Assembly: GCF_900114255.1 (NCBI RefSeq)
Contig: NZ_FOSL01000008.1
Span: 62,001 to 126,000, forward strand
Length of the DNA: 64,000 nucleotides
Source: Neomesorhizobium albiziae
GTDB lineage: Bacteria; Pseudomonadota; Alphaproteobacteria; Rhizobiales; Rhizobiaceae
Direction of reading: 5' to 3'
Below are positions 36,004 through 45,340 of the stretch, in pieces; within the stretch, counting starts at the first letter, position 1, and each line of letters begins with the position of its first letter. A program made the position numbers and the translations under genes. The notes under the pieces are model-generated. The model saw only the letters and a program-made list of their open reading frames with translations, ran no database searches and was not told the DNA's origin.

Positions 36004-38286
36004 ATGATCGGAATGGTTTTGCGCGGCGCTGCGGGCAGGGGCCTGGTTTCAAGGCTGCTGCTGGGAACCGCACTCGCCGTAGGCGTGGTGCCGATATCGG
36101 GCATGTTCGGCGGGGCGTTTGCGCAATCCGCCGACACCCACAACATCAACCTGCCGGTCCAGCCGCTTGGCCGCTCGCTGCGGCAACTCGCTGACCAGAC
36201 TGGTGTACAGATTGCATATGGCAGCGCGGTCTTGGGCGACAGGAACGCGCCGATCGTTGCCGGCACGATGTCGACGGAGCAGGCGCTGACGCGGCTGCTA
36301 GCCGGGAAGGGTCTGAGCTATCGCTTCACTGGAGCCAATACGGTGACGATCCTATCGGCCCCCTCTGGCGCAGGCGGTGCCGCTGCCGGCGGTGCCGCTG
36401 TCGCGGAGCCCGGCGCGACCGTACTGGACACGATCAACGTCACCACGCAGGGCGGTGGCAGCGTGAACCACATCGAGATATCGGCCGAAGAACTGGAACA
36501 AAAGCGGCCGACCGATCTGCAGGAACTGTTCGCGGATGAGCCGAAGGTTTCGGTCGGGGGCTCCTTTGTCGCCACGCAGAAAGTCTATGTGCAGGGCATC
36601 GAGGAAACCAACCTGGCGGTCACCGTCGACGGCAGCCGCCAGAACAACAAGGTCTTCCATCACAACAGCACCAATCTGATCGATCCGACCTTGCTGAAGG
36701 CGGTCGGCGTCGATGCGGGCGTCGCGCCGGCGGATGCCGGACCGGGAGCCTTGGCGGGATCGATCGCCTACGAGACCAAAGACGCGCGTGATCTTCTTGA
36801 TCCGGGCGCTCGTTTCGGCGGTTTCGCGACGAGCAGCTACGATACCAACAGCCACACCTTCGCGACCGGCCTTTCCACTTACGGCGCGACCGACGGGTTC
36901 GACTATCTCGGCTATCTGAATTTCGCGCGCGGCGACAATTATAAGGCGGGCAACGGGCAGGTTGTTGACGGCACCAGCGCCGACCTGCTGAGCGGCCTGC
37001 TCAAATTCGCATACGAAGGCCAGAACGGCTACCGCTTCGAAGTCAGCCACGAACAGGTGCGCGACGATGCGCCGAGGCCCTTCCGCGCCAATATAGGAAT
37101 GATCACGGGCCGGCCGGCCTGGGAGCCACGTGTGCGCGACTACAAGCTCGACCGCCGCAATACGGTCTTCACCTTCACGGACACCACGCCCGAAGGCTGG
37201 TGGGATCCGACGATCCTTTTCGCTTACAGCCGGGCCGATGTGGAAACGCTGGTGACGACGCGCGTCGAACAGTTCCCGGCAACCGGCACCACCGAGAGCT
37301 TCAACGGCAAGGCTGAAAACCGGTTCGCGCTCGACATGGGCAGCGTTACCGCCGGTTTCGACTTCTACAATGACAAGGCCCTGCTCGACGCGAACTATGA
37401 CGCCTCGGCGGAAAAGGCCAGCAATGCCGGCTTCTACGCGCAGGCCAGGATCGAGCCTTTCGACCGCACGCGCCTGTCCTTCGGCGGTCGCGGCGACCAT
37501 CAGTGGTTCACCGGAACCAGGGGCGAGGAGTGGGAGAACTCCGGACTGAGCGGCAACATTTCGGGCGAGTACGATCTCATGCCCGAATTCCTCACCGCAA
37601 AGGCTGGCTATTCCCACGTATGGGCAGGCGTTCCGCTCGCCGAGAACTTCATCATGAATCCGCTGTGGAACTATCGTGCGGGTCCCGAACCGGTTACGGC
37701 TGACAACTATACCGCGGGCCTTGTCGCCACCTATGAAGCGTTCACGCTTGAGGGCAACATTTTCCGAACCGACATCTACGATGCAAGGTCGGCGCGCTAT
37801 GCGGTCAACCGGGCAATCGAGGCTCACGACATCCGTTCAGAAGGCTTCGACATCAGCGGCCGCTATAGTTGGGGCGCTGGCTATGTCAGCATCAAATACG
37901 CCGATATCGACGTCAACATCGATGGTCTGCCGGCCGACACCGATATAGGCACCTACCTCGCGACGCCAGTTGGCCAGATCTTCACCGTGGCCGCTGTCCA
38001 CAATTTCGCCGAATGGGGGCTGACAGTCGGCGGCGATGTCGAGATCGCGCTCGATTATGACGACGTTGCGCCGGGCAACAAGCCGCTGGAGGGCTATCAG
38101 GTCGTCAATGCGTTCGTCGAATACGAGCCGCCGTCGCATCCGAATTTCACGCTGCGCGGCGAGGTCAGGAACATATTCGACGAAACCTATGCGAACCGCG
38201 CCACCTACGGCCAGGAGTTCGGCACCGTCCAGCCCTTGCTGGAGCCGGGACGGACATTCCGCATCAGCGCGACAGCGAAATTCTGA
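36004..38286 (+). CDS. TonB-dependent receptor with STN signalling domain, hemoglobin/heme family
   Basis: An outer-membrane iron-source receptor of 760 residues. A signal peptide ends near GGAFAQS. An STN domain (INLPVQPLGRSLRQLADQTG, LTRLLAGKGLSYRFTGANTV) is the extension that contacts FecR proteins. Then come a Gly/Ala linker, a plug (LEQKRPTDLQELFADEPKVS) and a 22-strand barrel ending in Phe (RISATAKF). The barrel resembles hemoglobin/transferrin/lactoferrin receptors, so heme is the likely ligand. ATG 36004 follows GGGGATTTGCTG; GTG 35986 is in frame. The ligand is not certain, as the ABC genes downstream are siderophore-like. Confidence 0.92.
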   Translation: MIGMVLRGAAGRGLVSRLLLGTALAVGVVPISGMFGGAFAQSADTHNINLPVQPLGRSLRQLADQTGVQIAYGSAVLGDRNAPIVAGTMSTEQALTRLLAGKGLSYRFTGANTVTILSAPSGAGGAAAGGAAVAEPGATVLDTINVTTQGGGSVNHIEISAEELEQKRPTDLQELFADEPKVSVGGSFVATQKVYVQGIEETNLAVTVDGSRQNNKVFHHNSTNLIDPTLLKAVGVDAGVAPADAGPGALAGSIAYETKDARDLLDPGARFGGFATSSYDTNSHTFATGLSTYGATDGFDYLGYLNFARGDNYKAGNGQVVDGTSADLLSGLLKFAYEGQNGYRFEVSHEQVRDDAPRPFRANIGMITGRPAWEPRVRDYKLDRRNTVFTFTDTTPEGWWDPTILFAYSRADVETLVTTRVEQFPATGTTESFNGKAENRFALDMGSVTAGFDFYNDKALLDANYDASAEKASNAGFYAQARIEPFDRTRLSFGGRGDHQWFTGTRGEEWENSGLSGNISGEYDLMPEFLTAKAGYSHVWAGVPLAENFIMNPLWNYRAGPEPVTADNYTAGLVATYEAFTLEGNIFRTDIYDARSARYAVNRAIEAHDIRSEGFDISGRYSWGAGYVSIKYADIDVNIDGLPADTDIGTYLATPVGQIFTVAAVHNFAEWGLTVGGDVEIALDYDDVAPGNKPLEGYQVVNAFVEYEPPSHPNFTLRGEVRNIFDETYANRATYGQEFGTVQPLLEPGRTFRISATAKF

Positions 38287-38321
38287 GAACCGCGCCCGGC
38301 AAAACCGGCAAGGAGATAGGG

Positions 38322-38606
38322 ATGATGGAAGCAACAGGGCATTTTGCGACCGAGCACGGACAGAAATATCTCGCCCAGCTCTGCAAGCATTTTTCGCACA
38401 AGATCGAAGTGGAGTACTCCGAACGGCACGGCGAATGCCGTTTCGAGATCGGTACCGCTGTGCTCGATGCTGAACCTGGTGCCCTCGCCATAAAAGTGGC
38501 CGCAGAGGATGCGGAACGGCTTCACCAGGTAAAAGCCGTCGTCGAGGACCATCTGGTGAGGTTCGCCTTCCGCGAGCCCGGGCGCAGCGTGAACTGGAGC
38601 GCCTGA
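38322..38606 (+). CDS. DUF2218 domain protein
   Basis: A 94-residue cytoplasmic protein of the DUF2218 family (GHFATEHGQKYLAQLCKHFSHK, FEIGTAVLDAEPGALAIKVA, RLHQVKAVVEDHLVRFAFRE). The family is often found inside siderophore and heme uptake loci, as here, and may bind or process an iron complex, but this is unproven. ATG 38322 or 38325 follows AAGGAGATAGGG. It sits 35 bases after the receptor and 42 before the periplasmic protein gene, in an evident operon. Confidence 0.9.
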   Translation: MMEATGHFATEHGQKYLAQLCKHFSHKIEVEYSERHGECRFEIGTAVLDAEPGALAIKVAAEDAERLHQVKAVVEDHLVRFAFREPGRSVNWSA

Positions 38607-38648
38607 GGAAGTACCGGCAAACAATTCTGAAAGCAGGAAGGGGCAGGC

Positions 38649-39551
38649 ATGAGGCATTTTCGGCTGTGGGCCGGTTTGATGGGCGTTCTTGCGGTTGTCG
38701 GCACGGCCGCCGCAGCCGAAATCACCACGGCGACCGGACCTGTGACGATCGACAAAGTGCCGGCCAAGGTCGCGGTTTTCGATATCGCGGCGATCGACAC
38801 GCTCGACCGGCTCGGCGTCAAGCCTGACGGCATTCCACAAAAGCTGTATCTCGGCGAGCTTGCCGACGTGGCGCAAGGCGCGGCTGTTGTCGGCGACATC
38901 TTCGAACCGGATCTCGAAGCGCTGAACGCGCTGGCGCCCGATCTCATCATTGTTGGCGGGCGTTCGTCGACCAAGGCCGAGGCGACATCACGCGTGGCGC
39001 CGACCATCGACATGACCATGGACGGCGACGATCTCTTGGCGCAGGCCAAACAGCGACTCGCCGCTTATGGCCAGATATTCGGCAAGACCGAACAGGCGAC
39101 GGCAATCGAGAAGGAACTGGACGCCTCGGTCGCCGCCGCACGGCAAGCCGTGAAGGGCAAAGGCAAGGCGCTCATCGTGATGACCAATGGCCCGAAGATC
39201 TCGGCCTATGGACCGGGCTCCCGCTTCGGCTGGATTCACAAGGCGCTCGAACTGGAAGCCGCAGTAGGAGAAGTCGATACGGCAACGCATGGCGAGGCGA
39301 TTTCGTTCGAATTCATCAGTAAGGCCAATCCCGATTGGCTCATCGTGCTCGATCGTGCTGCGGCGATCGGTTCGGGCGAGCAGGGCGCCAAGGCGACGCT
39401 CGACAACGAGCTGGTGGCGCAGACGACGGCCGCCAAAAAGGGCCAGGTGATCTATCTGCCGTCCGCTGATTTCTATATCGCCGCCGGCGGCGTGCAGGCG
39501 ACGCAACGGGTGCTCGCGATCATCGAAAGTGCGTTCGAAAAGGCGCAATGA
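38649..39551 (+). CDS. Siderophore ABC transporter, substrate-binding protein (FatB/YclQ-like)
   Basis: A periplasmic binding protein of 300 residues, class III fold. The signal peptide MRHFRLWAGLMGVLAVVGTA ends in AAAE; the TonB-system family motifs are KVAVFDIAAIDTLDRLGVKP, LNALAPDLIIVGGRSSTK and KGKGKALIVMTNGPKISAYG. Closest by pattern to the FatB/CeuE/YclQ group, which binds catecholate or mixed siderophores. GGAAGGGGCAGGC precedes the ATG. The permease start overlaps its stop by 4 bases (ATGA). Confidence 0.92.
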   Translation: MRHFRLWAGLMGVLAVVGTAAAAEITTATGPVTIDKVPAKVAVFDIAAIDTLDRLGVKPDGIPQKLYLGELADVAQGAAVVGDIFEPDLEALNALAPDLIIVGGRSSTKAEATSRVAPTIDMTMDGDDLLAQAKQRLAAYGQIFGKTEQATAIEKELDASVAAARQAVKGKGKALIVMTNGPKISAYGPGSRFGWIHKALELEAAVGEVDTATHGEAISFEFISKANPDWLIVLDRAAAIGSGEQGAKATLDNELVAQTTAAKKGQVIYLPSADFYIAAGGVQATQRVLAIIESAFEKAQ

Positions 39552-40522
39552 CGGCGGATTTGAAGCCCAGCGTGAATGCCTGGCTGGCTGCGGGAGTGGG
39601 CCTTGCCGCACTGTCTGCGATCAGCCTGTGCATTGGCGTGGGCGACATGCCGCCGACCGGCCTGTGGAGCGATCCGCAAGCGCTGCAATTGCTGCTGGTG
39701 AGCAGGCTGCCGCGCACGCTGGCCGCGTTGCTCGCCGGCGCTGGACTGGCGATTGCCGGCCTGGTGATGCAGATATTGGCGCGCAATCGCTTCGTCGAGC
39801 CGACGACTGCCGGAACCGGGCAGAGCGCTGCGTTTGGCATCCTCATCGCGACGCTGCTGTTTCCTTCCGCCTCGCTGGCGTGGAAGACAGTGTTGGCCAG
39901 TGTGGCAGCGCTTGCCGGCACCTCGCTTTTCCTTGCCGTCGCGCACCGGTTGCCCCCGACGCAGCCATTTCTCGTCGCACTCTTCGGCCTGGTTTACGGC
40001 GGGGTCGTTGGCGCTGCCGTCACCTTCGTCGCCTGGCAGGCCGACCTGCTGCAGTTTCTCGAAATATGGACCACCGGAGAATTTTCCGGCGTGTTGCGCG
40101 GACGTTATGAGATCCTGTGGGTCACGGCGGCGGCCGTCGCGCTCGCCTGGTGGATCGCCGATCGCCTGACCATAGCCTCGCTTGGCCGTGACGCCAGCGT
40201 CGGGTTGGGCCTGAACTACCGGCGGGTCGTGCAGCTCGGGCTGGTCATCGTTTCGATCATCTCTGCCCTGAGCGTCGTGGTCGTCGGCATGATCCCGTTC
40301 GTCGGGCTGGTGGTGCCCAATCTCGTCTCGCGTTCGCTTGGCGACAATCTGAGCGCGGCGTTGCCACGGGTCGCAGCAACCGGCGCAGCGCTCGTGCTTT
40401 CCTGCGACATCGTCGGACGGCTGATCCGTTATCCCTACGAGATACCGGTCGGCACCGTGTTGGGCGTAGTGGGGGCGGGGCTCTTCCTGTGGATACTGTT
40501 CGGGCGGGCGCAGCGTGTCTGA
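39548..40522 (+). CDS. FecCD-family iron ABC permease 1
   Basis: An integral membrane permease (324 residues) with about ten helices, FatD/YclN-like. Motifs are LLVSRLPRTLAALLAGAGLAIAGLVMQ and GTGQSAAFGILIATLL, and the cytoplasmic EAA-like region GMIPFVGLVVPNLVSR. It pairs with permease 2 as a heterodimer. ATGA overlap with the binding-protein gene and an overlap with the next gene's start imply a tightly coupled operon. Confidence 0.94.
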   Translation: MTADLKPSVNAWLAAGVGLAALSAISLCIGVGDMPPTGLWSDPQALQLLLVSRLPRTLAALLAGAGLAIAGLVMQILARNRFVEPTTAGTGQSAAFGILIATLLFPSASLAWKTVLASVAALAGTSLFLAVAHRLPPTQPFLVALFGLVYGGVVGAAVTFVAWQADLLQFLEIWTTGEFSGVLRGRYEILWVTAAAVALAWWIADRLTIASLGRDASVGLGLNYRRVVQLGLVIVSIISALSVVVVGMIPFVGLVVPNLVSRSLGDNLSAALPRVAATGAALVLSCDIVGRLIRYPYEIPVGTVLGVVGAGLFLWILFGRAQRV

Positions 40523-41456
40523 ACGGCGTCTCTGGTTTCTGGTTGTTATGGCTGCCTTGCTGTCAGCGGCTTTCATGTTTGTCGGCCTGCGCGGCAATCT
40601 CGCCTTCGCACTCGAATTGCGCGCTGTCCGGCTGCTGGCGCTGGTGCAGGTCGGCGTGGCGATCGCGGTTTCGACCGTTGTTTTCCAGACCGTGACGGCG
40701 AACTGGATCCTGACGCCGTCGATCATGGGCCTCGATGCGCTCTACCTGTTCTGCCAAACGGCACTTGTCTTCGTCTTCGGAGGTTTGGGATTCGCCAGCC
40801 TCGACCCGCGCCTGAAATTTTTTGGCGAGGTGGCGCTGATGACGACGCTCACGCTCGCGCTGCTCCTGCCGATGCTGCGGCGGCGTTTTGACATCGGCCT
40901 GCTCCTGTTGACCGGCGTCGTGCTGGGGGTGCTGTTTCGTAGCCTTTCCACATTGCTTGCGCGTCTGATCGACCCGAATGAATTCGCGGTCGTCCAGGCC
41001 GCGAGTTTTGCCGATTTCAACGCCGTCCGCTCGGACCTGTTGGCGGTCGGGCTGGTGTTGACGTCCATCGGGGCGGTGATTGCCTGGCGCACGCGCCATA
41101 CGCTCGACATCCTGGCGCTGGGCGCCGACAGCGCCGTTGGGTTGGGGGTGAACCGAAGCCGCACTGTCGCTGCCCTGCTGCTGCTTGTGGCCGCACTTGT
41201 CGCCGTGTCGACGGCGCTGGTTGGCCCCGTGACCTTCCTTGGGCTGCTCGTTGTCGCGCTCGCCGAGCGTATCGTGAACAGCCGTCGCCATCCCCTCCTG
41301 CTGCCGGCGGCCGCGCTGACGGCGATCATCGTTCTGGTCGGCGGACAGATGCTCTTGCAGCATGGTTTGGGCGGCGTATCGACGCTCGGCGTCGTCATCG
41401 AATTTGTCGGAGGGGCTGTGTTCCTGGTCATGCTGCTGGCGGCGGGCAAACGATGA
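40515..41456 (+). CDS. FecCD-family iron ABC permease 2
   Basis: Second permease of 313 residues, FatC/YclO-like (ANWILTPSIMGLDALYLFCQ, LVGPVTFLGLLVVALAERIV). It starts at GTG 40515, inside the end of permease 1, which fixes the start by context. Its stop overlaps the ATPase start by 4 bases. Together with permease 1 it should form the inner-membrane channel. Confidence 0.93.
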   Translation: MSERRLWFLVVMAALLSAAFMFVGLRGNLAFALELRAVRLLALVQVGVAIAVSTVVFQTVTANWILTPSIMGLDALYLFCQTALVFVFGGLGFASLDPRLKFFGEVALMTTLTLALLLPMLRRRFDIGLLLLTGVVLGVLFRSLSTLLARLIDPNEFAVVQAASFADFNAVRSDLLAVGLVLTSIGAVIAWRTRHTLDILALGADSAVGLGVNRSRTVAALLLLVAALVAVSTALVGPVTFLGLLVVALAERIVNSRRHPLLLPAAALTAIIVLVGGQMLLQHGLGGVSTLGVVIEFVGGAVFLVMLLAAGKR

Positions 41457-42211
41457 TTGAAATCGAGCAGGTTTCGCTTCGGTACCGCGACGCCAAGATT
41501 CTCCAGGATGTAAATCTGACCTTGCCGAAAGGTGGCCTCACCGCTCTCATCGGCCCCAACGGCGCTGGCAAATCCAGCCTGTTGTCGCTCATTGCAAGGC
41601 TGCAGCCGCTGCAGTCCGGGCGCATCCGCGTCGACGGGCTGCCGGTTGACACCACGCCCAGCCGCCAACTGGCCAGAACCCTTGCCATCCTGCGACAAGA
41701 TGCGGGTGTGGCAAGCCGGCTGCGCGTGCGCGAACTCGTCGGTTTTGGCCGGTTTCCGCACAATGGCGGGCGCATTGACGACGCGGACCGGGCACTGATC
41801 GACAAGGCGTTACGGCAATTCGAGCTGGAGGAGTTTGCCGACCGGTTTCTCGACACGCTGTCGGGCGGCCAGCGGCAGCGCGCACTGGTGGCGATGACGT
41901 TTTGCCAGGGTACCGGCTACATGCTGCTCGACGAACCGCTCAACAATCTCGACATGTTCTTTGCGCGCCAGTTGATGAGGCACCTGCGCGCGGCTGTCGA
42001 ACAGCAGAATCGGACCGTCATCGTCGTGCTGCACGATGTGAACCACGCCGCCGTCTATGCCGACCGGATCGTGGCGATGAAGGCAGGCCGCATCGTCGCC
42101 GACGGAGCCCCCGCGGACGTGCTGCGCCCGGATGTGCTGGCGGACGTGTTCGGCTACGCGATCGAGGTGACGGAGGTTGCCGGAAAGCCTTTCGTGCTGC
42201 ACCACCTCTGA
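41453..42211 (+). CDS. Iron-siderophore ABC transporter ATPase (FatE/YclP-like)
   Basis: ABC ATPase of 252 residues. Walker A is LIGPNGAGKSSLLSLIARLQ, the signature is LSGGQRQRALVAMTF, Walker B is GYMLLDEPLNNLDM and the switch His is in VVLHDVNHAAVYADR. It completes a four-gene FatB-FatDC-FatE importer fed by the upstream TonB receptor. It is the last gene of the iron locus and converges with the GMC oxidoreductase gene. Confidence 0.95.
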   Translation: MIEIEQVSLRYRDAKILQDVNLTLPKGGLTALIGPNGAGKSSLLSLIARLQPLQSGRIRVDGLPVDTTPSRQLARTLAILRQDAGVASRLRVRELVGFGRFPHNGGRIDDADRALIDKALRQFELEEFADRFLDTLSGGQRQRALVAMTFCQGTGYMLLDEPLNNLDMFFARQLMRHLRAAVEQQNRTVIVVLHDVNHAAVYADRIVAMKAGRIVADGAPADVLRPDVLADVFGYAIEVTEVAGKPFVLHHL

Positions 42212-42224
42212 GCCGGAACGGCGC

Positions 42225-43838
42225 TCACCTGCCGTCGGCTGCAATCATCTGGGCTGCCTTTTCCGCGATCATAACGGCCGGGGCGTGGGTGTTTCCCGAA
42301 ACGATGGTCGGCATGATCGAGCAGTCCGCGATCCGCAGGCCGGCGAGACCATGCACGCTCAGCCGGGGGTCGACGACCGCCGTGCTGTCCGTTCCCATTT
42401 TTGCGGTGCCGACGGGGTGAAAAATGGTGGTGGCGATGTCGCCGGCAGCGCGCGCCAGTGCGTCGGCCGATGTGATCTCGGGGCCAGGTTTGAATTCCTG
42501 GGGGTTGTAGCGCTGCATGCGTTGCGTTGCCATCAGGCGTCGTGCGGCCCCGATCGATTCCACCGCGACCTGGCGATCGGTTTCGGCGCTCAAATAGTTC
42601 GGCGCGATCGCCGGGTGATCTGTCGCATACGGCGAAACGATGCGGACATGACCGCGCGAATCCGGCCTGAGGTTGCAGACCGACACGGTGATGGCCGGGA
42701 ACGGGTGCAACGGCTCGCCGAACCTGTCGAGTGACAGCGGCTGGACGTGGAATTCGATATTTGGCGTGTCGAAGCGCGGATCCGAGCGCATGAAGATGCC
42801 GAGCTGGCTCGGCGCCATCGCCATCGGGCCCGAGCGGCTCAGCACATATTGCAGCGCGATCTGTGCCTTGCCGAAGAGGTTCGATTGCCATTCGTTCAAG
42901 GTGCGCGCGCCGGCGATCCTGAAGGCGGTGCGGATCTGTAGGTGGTCCTGCAGGTTCTCGCCCACGCCAGGCAGGTCACGCAGGACGGGGATGCCGTGCC
43001 GCGCCAGCAGCGCGGCCGGTCCGACGCCAGACAATTGCAGAAGTTGCGGAGTGCCGATGGCGCCGGCCGAAAGGATCAGCTCGCCGCGTACTGCGACTTT
43101 GGCAGGCTGGCCGGCCAGCCTGAGTTCAAGACCGGCGGCGCGCTGTCCTTCGAAAATGATCCGCTCGGCATGCGAGCCGGTACGAACCGTCAGGTTGGCG
43201 CGATGACGGACAGGCCTCAGGAAGGCGCGCACGGCGTTGAAGCGAAATCCGGCCTTCTGGTTCACCTCGAAATAGGAAGAGCCGAGATTGTCGCCGGCGT
43301 TGAAATCGTCAACCTGTGGCACGCCGAGTTCTTCGGCAGCCTCGCGCACGGCGTCGAGGATCGGCCAGGATAGGCGCTGGCGTTCGACGCGCAGCTCGCC
43401 ATCTTGCCCGTGAAACGGCCCGCCGAGCGCATGATGGTTTTCCGATTTTCGAAACAGCGGCAGCACGTCGTCCCATCCCCAGCCGGGGTTGCCGAGCTGT
43501 CGCCAGCGGTCGTAGTCGGCGGCCTGGCCGCGCATGTAGATCATGCCGTTGATGGACGAGCACCCGCCCATCACCTTGCCGCGTGGATAGGCCAGCGCCC
43601 GCCCGTTGAGCCCCGGCTCATTGACCGTGGAATAGCCCCAGTCGGTGCGCGGATTGCCCATGCAGTAGAGATAGCCGACCGGAATGTGGATCCAGTGGTA
43701 GTTGTCGGATCCGCCGGCTTCCAGCAAAAGGACGCGCTTGCTCGGATCGGCGCTCAGCCGGTTTGCGAGCACACAGCCGGCCGATCCCGCGCCGACGATC
43801 ACATAGTCGTAGATGCCGAGATCGTGCCGTTCGTTCAC
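42225..43838 (-). CDS. GMC family flavoprotein oxidoreductase, last gene of the polyol operon
   Basis: FAD-dependent alcohol dehydrogenase or oxidase of 537 residues. It carries the GMC motifs YDYVIVGAGSAGCVLANRLS, GKVMGGCSSINGMIYMRG, GVGENLQDHLQ and the catalytic TTIFHPVGTAKMG region. GTG 43838 is chosen: it overlaps the kinase stop by 4 bases (GTGA) and begins the fold immediately. It is related to but distinct from BetA in this window. Its place in the operon suggests that it oxidises the transported polyol or a derived alcohol; the acceptor is unknown. Confidence 0.9.
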   Translation of the reverse strand: MNERHDLGIYDYVIVGAGSAGCVLANRLSADPSKRVLLLEAGGSDNYHWIHIPVGYLYCMGNPRTDWGYSTVNEPGLNGRALAYPRGKVMGGCSSINGMIYMRGQAADYDRWRQLGNPGWGWDDVLPLFRKSENHHALGGPFHGQDGELRVERQRLSWPILDAVREAAEELGVPQVDDFNAGDNLGSSYFEVNQKAGFRFNAVRAFLRPVRHRANLTVRTGSHAERIIFEGQRAAGLELRLAGQPAKVAVRGELILSAGAIGTPQLLQLSGVGPAALLARHGIPVLRDLPGVGENLQDHLQIRTAFRIAGARTLNEWQSNLFGKAQIALQYVLSRSGPMAMAPSQLGIFMRSDPRFDTPNIEFHVQPLSLDRFGEPLHPFPAITVSVCNLRPDSRGHVRIVSPYATDHPAIAPNYLSAETDRQVAVESIGAARRLMATQRMQRYNPQEFKPGPEITSADALARAAGDIATTIFHPVGTAKMGTDSTAVVDPRLSVHGLAGLRIADCSIMPTIVSGNTHAPAVMIAEKAAQMIAADGR

Positions 43839-45340
43839 GCCGCGTCGATCTCCTGGCGATAGCGACGCCATTTTTCGGGCATCTCCCCGGCAAGCTCGCA
43901 ATAGAGCCGGTAGCGTGCGTCGGTGAGGGATTTGTTAGATGCCCGCGGCTGATAATGGCTTCTGGTGCGCACCATCCTGGCGATACCGGTTTCGAACGAC
44001 GGGAAAATTCCGCCCGCGACGCCCGCCGCGATGGCGGCGCCCAGCGCTCCGGTTTCCTGGCACTCGGCGACCGTCACCGGGACGCCAATGATATCGGCAA
44101 ACATTTGACACCAGACCGCACTGCGCGAGCCGCCTCCTGAAAGCGACGCCTTGTCGAAAACCGCGCCTGCGGAACGCAAGCGTTCGATATGGCGGCGATG
44201 CTCGAAAACCACGCCCTCGTAAAGAGCGTACAGCATCTCGGCCTTGCCATGCCAGCCCGCCAGGCCGAAGAACCCACCACGCGCATCGGCATGGGTGGCC
44301 GAACCGTAGAGGAAGGGATGAAAGAGCGGCAGGTCCGGGTTCAACTCTACCGACGCGACCAGCTCGTTGCACGCTTCGAATGCCGCCGTGCCGTGGCCTG
44401 CGCCGAACTCGTGGACGAACCATTCCAGGTTGACCGCCGAGGTGGCGCTGGATTCGATCGCCACGTAGCGGTCCGGCCGCCAGGTCGAGGCGTGGAAGAT
44501 GCGGTCATCGACCAGCGGGGCGTCGCGCACGACCTGGTTGATGCCCCAGGTTCCGGCCACGATCGCGGCTTCGCCGGGATCGTGCGCGCCGGAGCCGATC
44601 ATGGAGGCGATCACGTCGAAGAAGCCCGCCGCGACAGGGGTGCCGACGGCAAGCCCGCTGGCCTGAGCCGCGGCAGGACTGACCGTGCCGGCAACCGCGT
44701 CGGATTCGACCAGCGGCGGCAGCATATGCCTGGCGTCGCCGAGCCCATAGACGTCGAGCAGCCCGTCATCGTAGCGCCGTTCAGGCAGACGCAGCAGCCC
44801 GGAGCCGCTCATGTCCGAAAAGTCGGAGACGCGCTGGCCCGTCAACATGAACGTCAGCACGTCCTTGCCCAGCATCGCGGTTGCGGCGCGGCGGTAGATC
44901 TCCGGCCGGTTCTGCTTGATCCAGAGCAGCAGCGTCGCGGTTTGGGCCGGCCATGGCCGCTGCAGGCAAAGCGGATAGACGGCATCGCCAAGGTCAGAGT
45001 TGCGCAAGGTGCCCGCCAGCGCTGCCGCGCGGTTGTCGATCGACTGGATGCCGACGAGCGGCTGTCCGTTCTCGTCAAGAAGATAGAGGCCGTTGCCATG
45101 GCCGGCGGTGCCGACGGCGGCGATGTCGGCGCCGTTCGCGCCGGCCTTGTCCAGGCATTCGCGAATGGCGGCGCCGGCGTTGCGCCAGAGTTCGGCGATG
45201 TCGCGTTCAACGTGGCCGGGGTGTGGCTTGCGCGATTGGCCCTCGAGCGCAGCGCGCGCCAGCATATTGCCGTCGAGGTCGAACAGCACCGCCTTGACCA
45301 CCGTGTTGCCGGCGTCGATCCCGAGCAGGTACCGGCTCAT
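43835..45340 (-). CDS. FGGY-family carbohydrate kinase
   Basis: A sugar or polyol kinase of 501 residues. The ATP-site motif is YLLGIDAGNTVVKAVLFD, a catalytic Asp region is QSIDNRAAAL, and the FGGY signatures are SLSGGGSRSAVWCQMFADII and CQETGALGAAIAAGVAGGIF. The substrate cannot be named from sequence; relatives act on erythritol, xylulose, ribulose and similar C4-C6 polyols and sugars. The stop overlaps the GMC gene start and its start overlaps the aldolase stop by 4 bases. It probably phosphorylates the incoming sugar or polyol. Confidence 0.93.
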   Translation of the reverse strand: MSRYLLGIDAGNTVVKAVLFDLDGNMLARAALEGQSRKPHPGHVERDIAELWRNAGAAIRECLDKAGANGADIAAVGTAGHGNGLYLLDENGQPLVGIQSIDNRAAALAGTLRNSDLGDAVYPLCLQRPWPAQTATLLLWIKQNRPEIYRRAATAMLGKDVLTFMLTGQRVSDFSDMSGSGLLRLPERRYDDGLLDVYGLGDARHMLPPLVESDAVAGTVSPAAAQASGLAVGTPVAAGFFDVIASMIGSGAHDPGEAAIVAGTWGINQVVRDAPLVDDRIFHASTWRPDRYVAIESSATSAVNLEWFVHEFGAGHGTAAFEACNELVASVELNPDLPLFHPFLYGSATHADARGGFFGLAGWHGKAEMLYALYEGVVFEHRRHIERLRSAGAVFDKASLSGGGSRSAVWCQMFADIIGVPVTVAECQETGALGAAIAAGVAGGIFPSFETGIARMVRTRSHYQPRASNKSLTDARYRLYCELAGEMPEKWRRYRQEIDAA

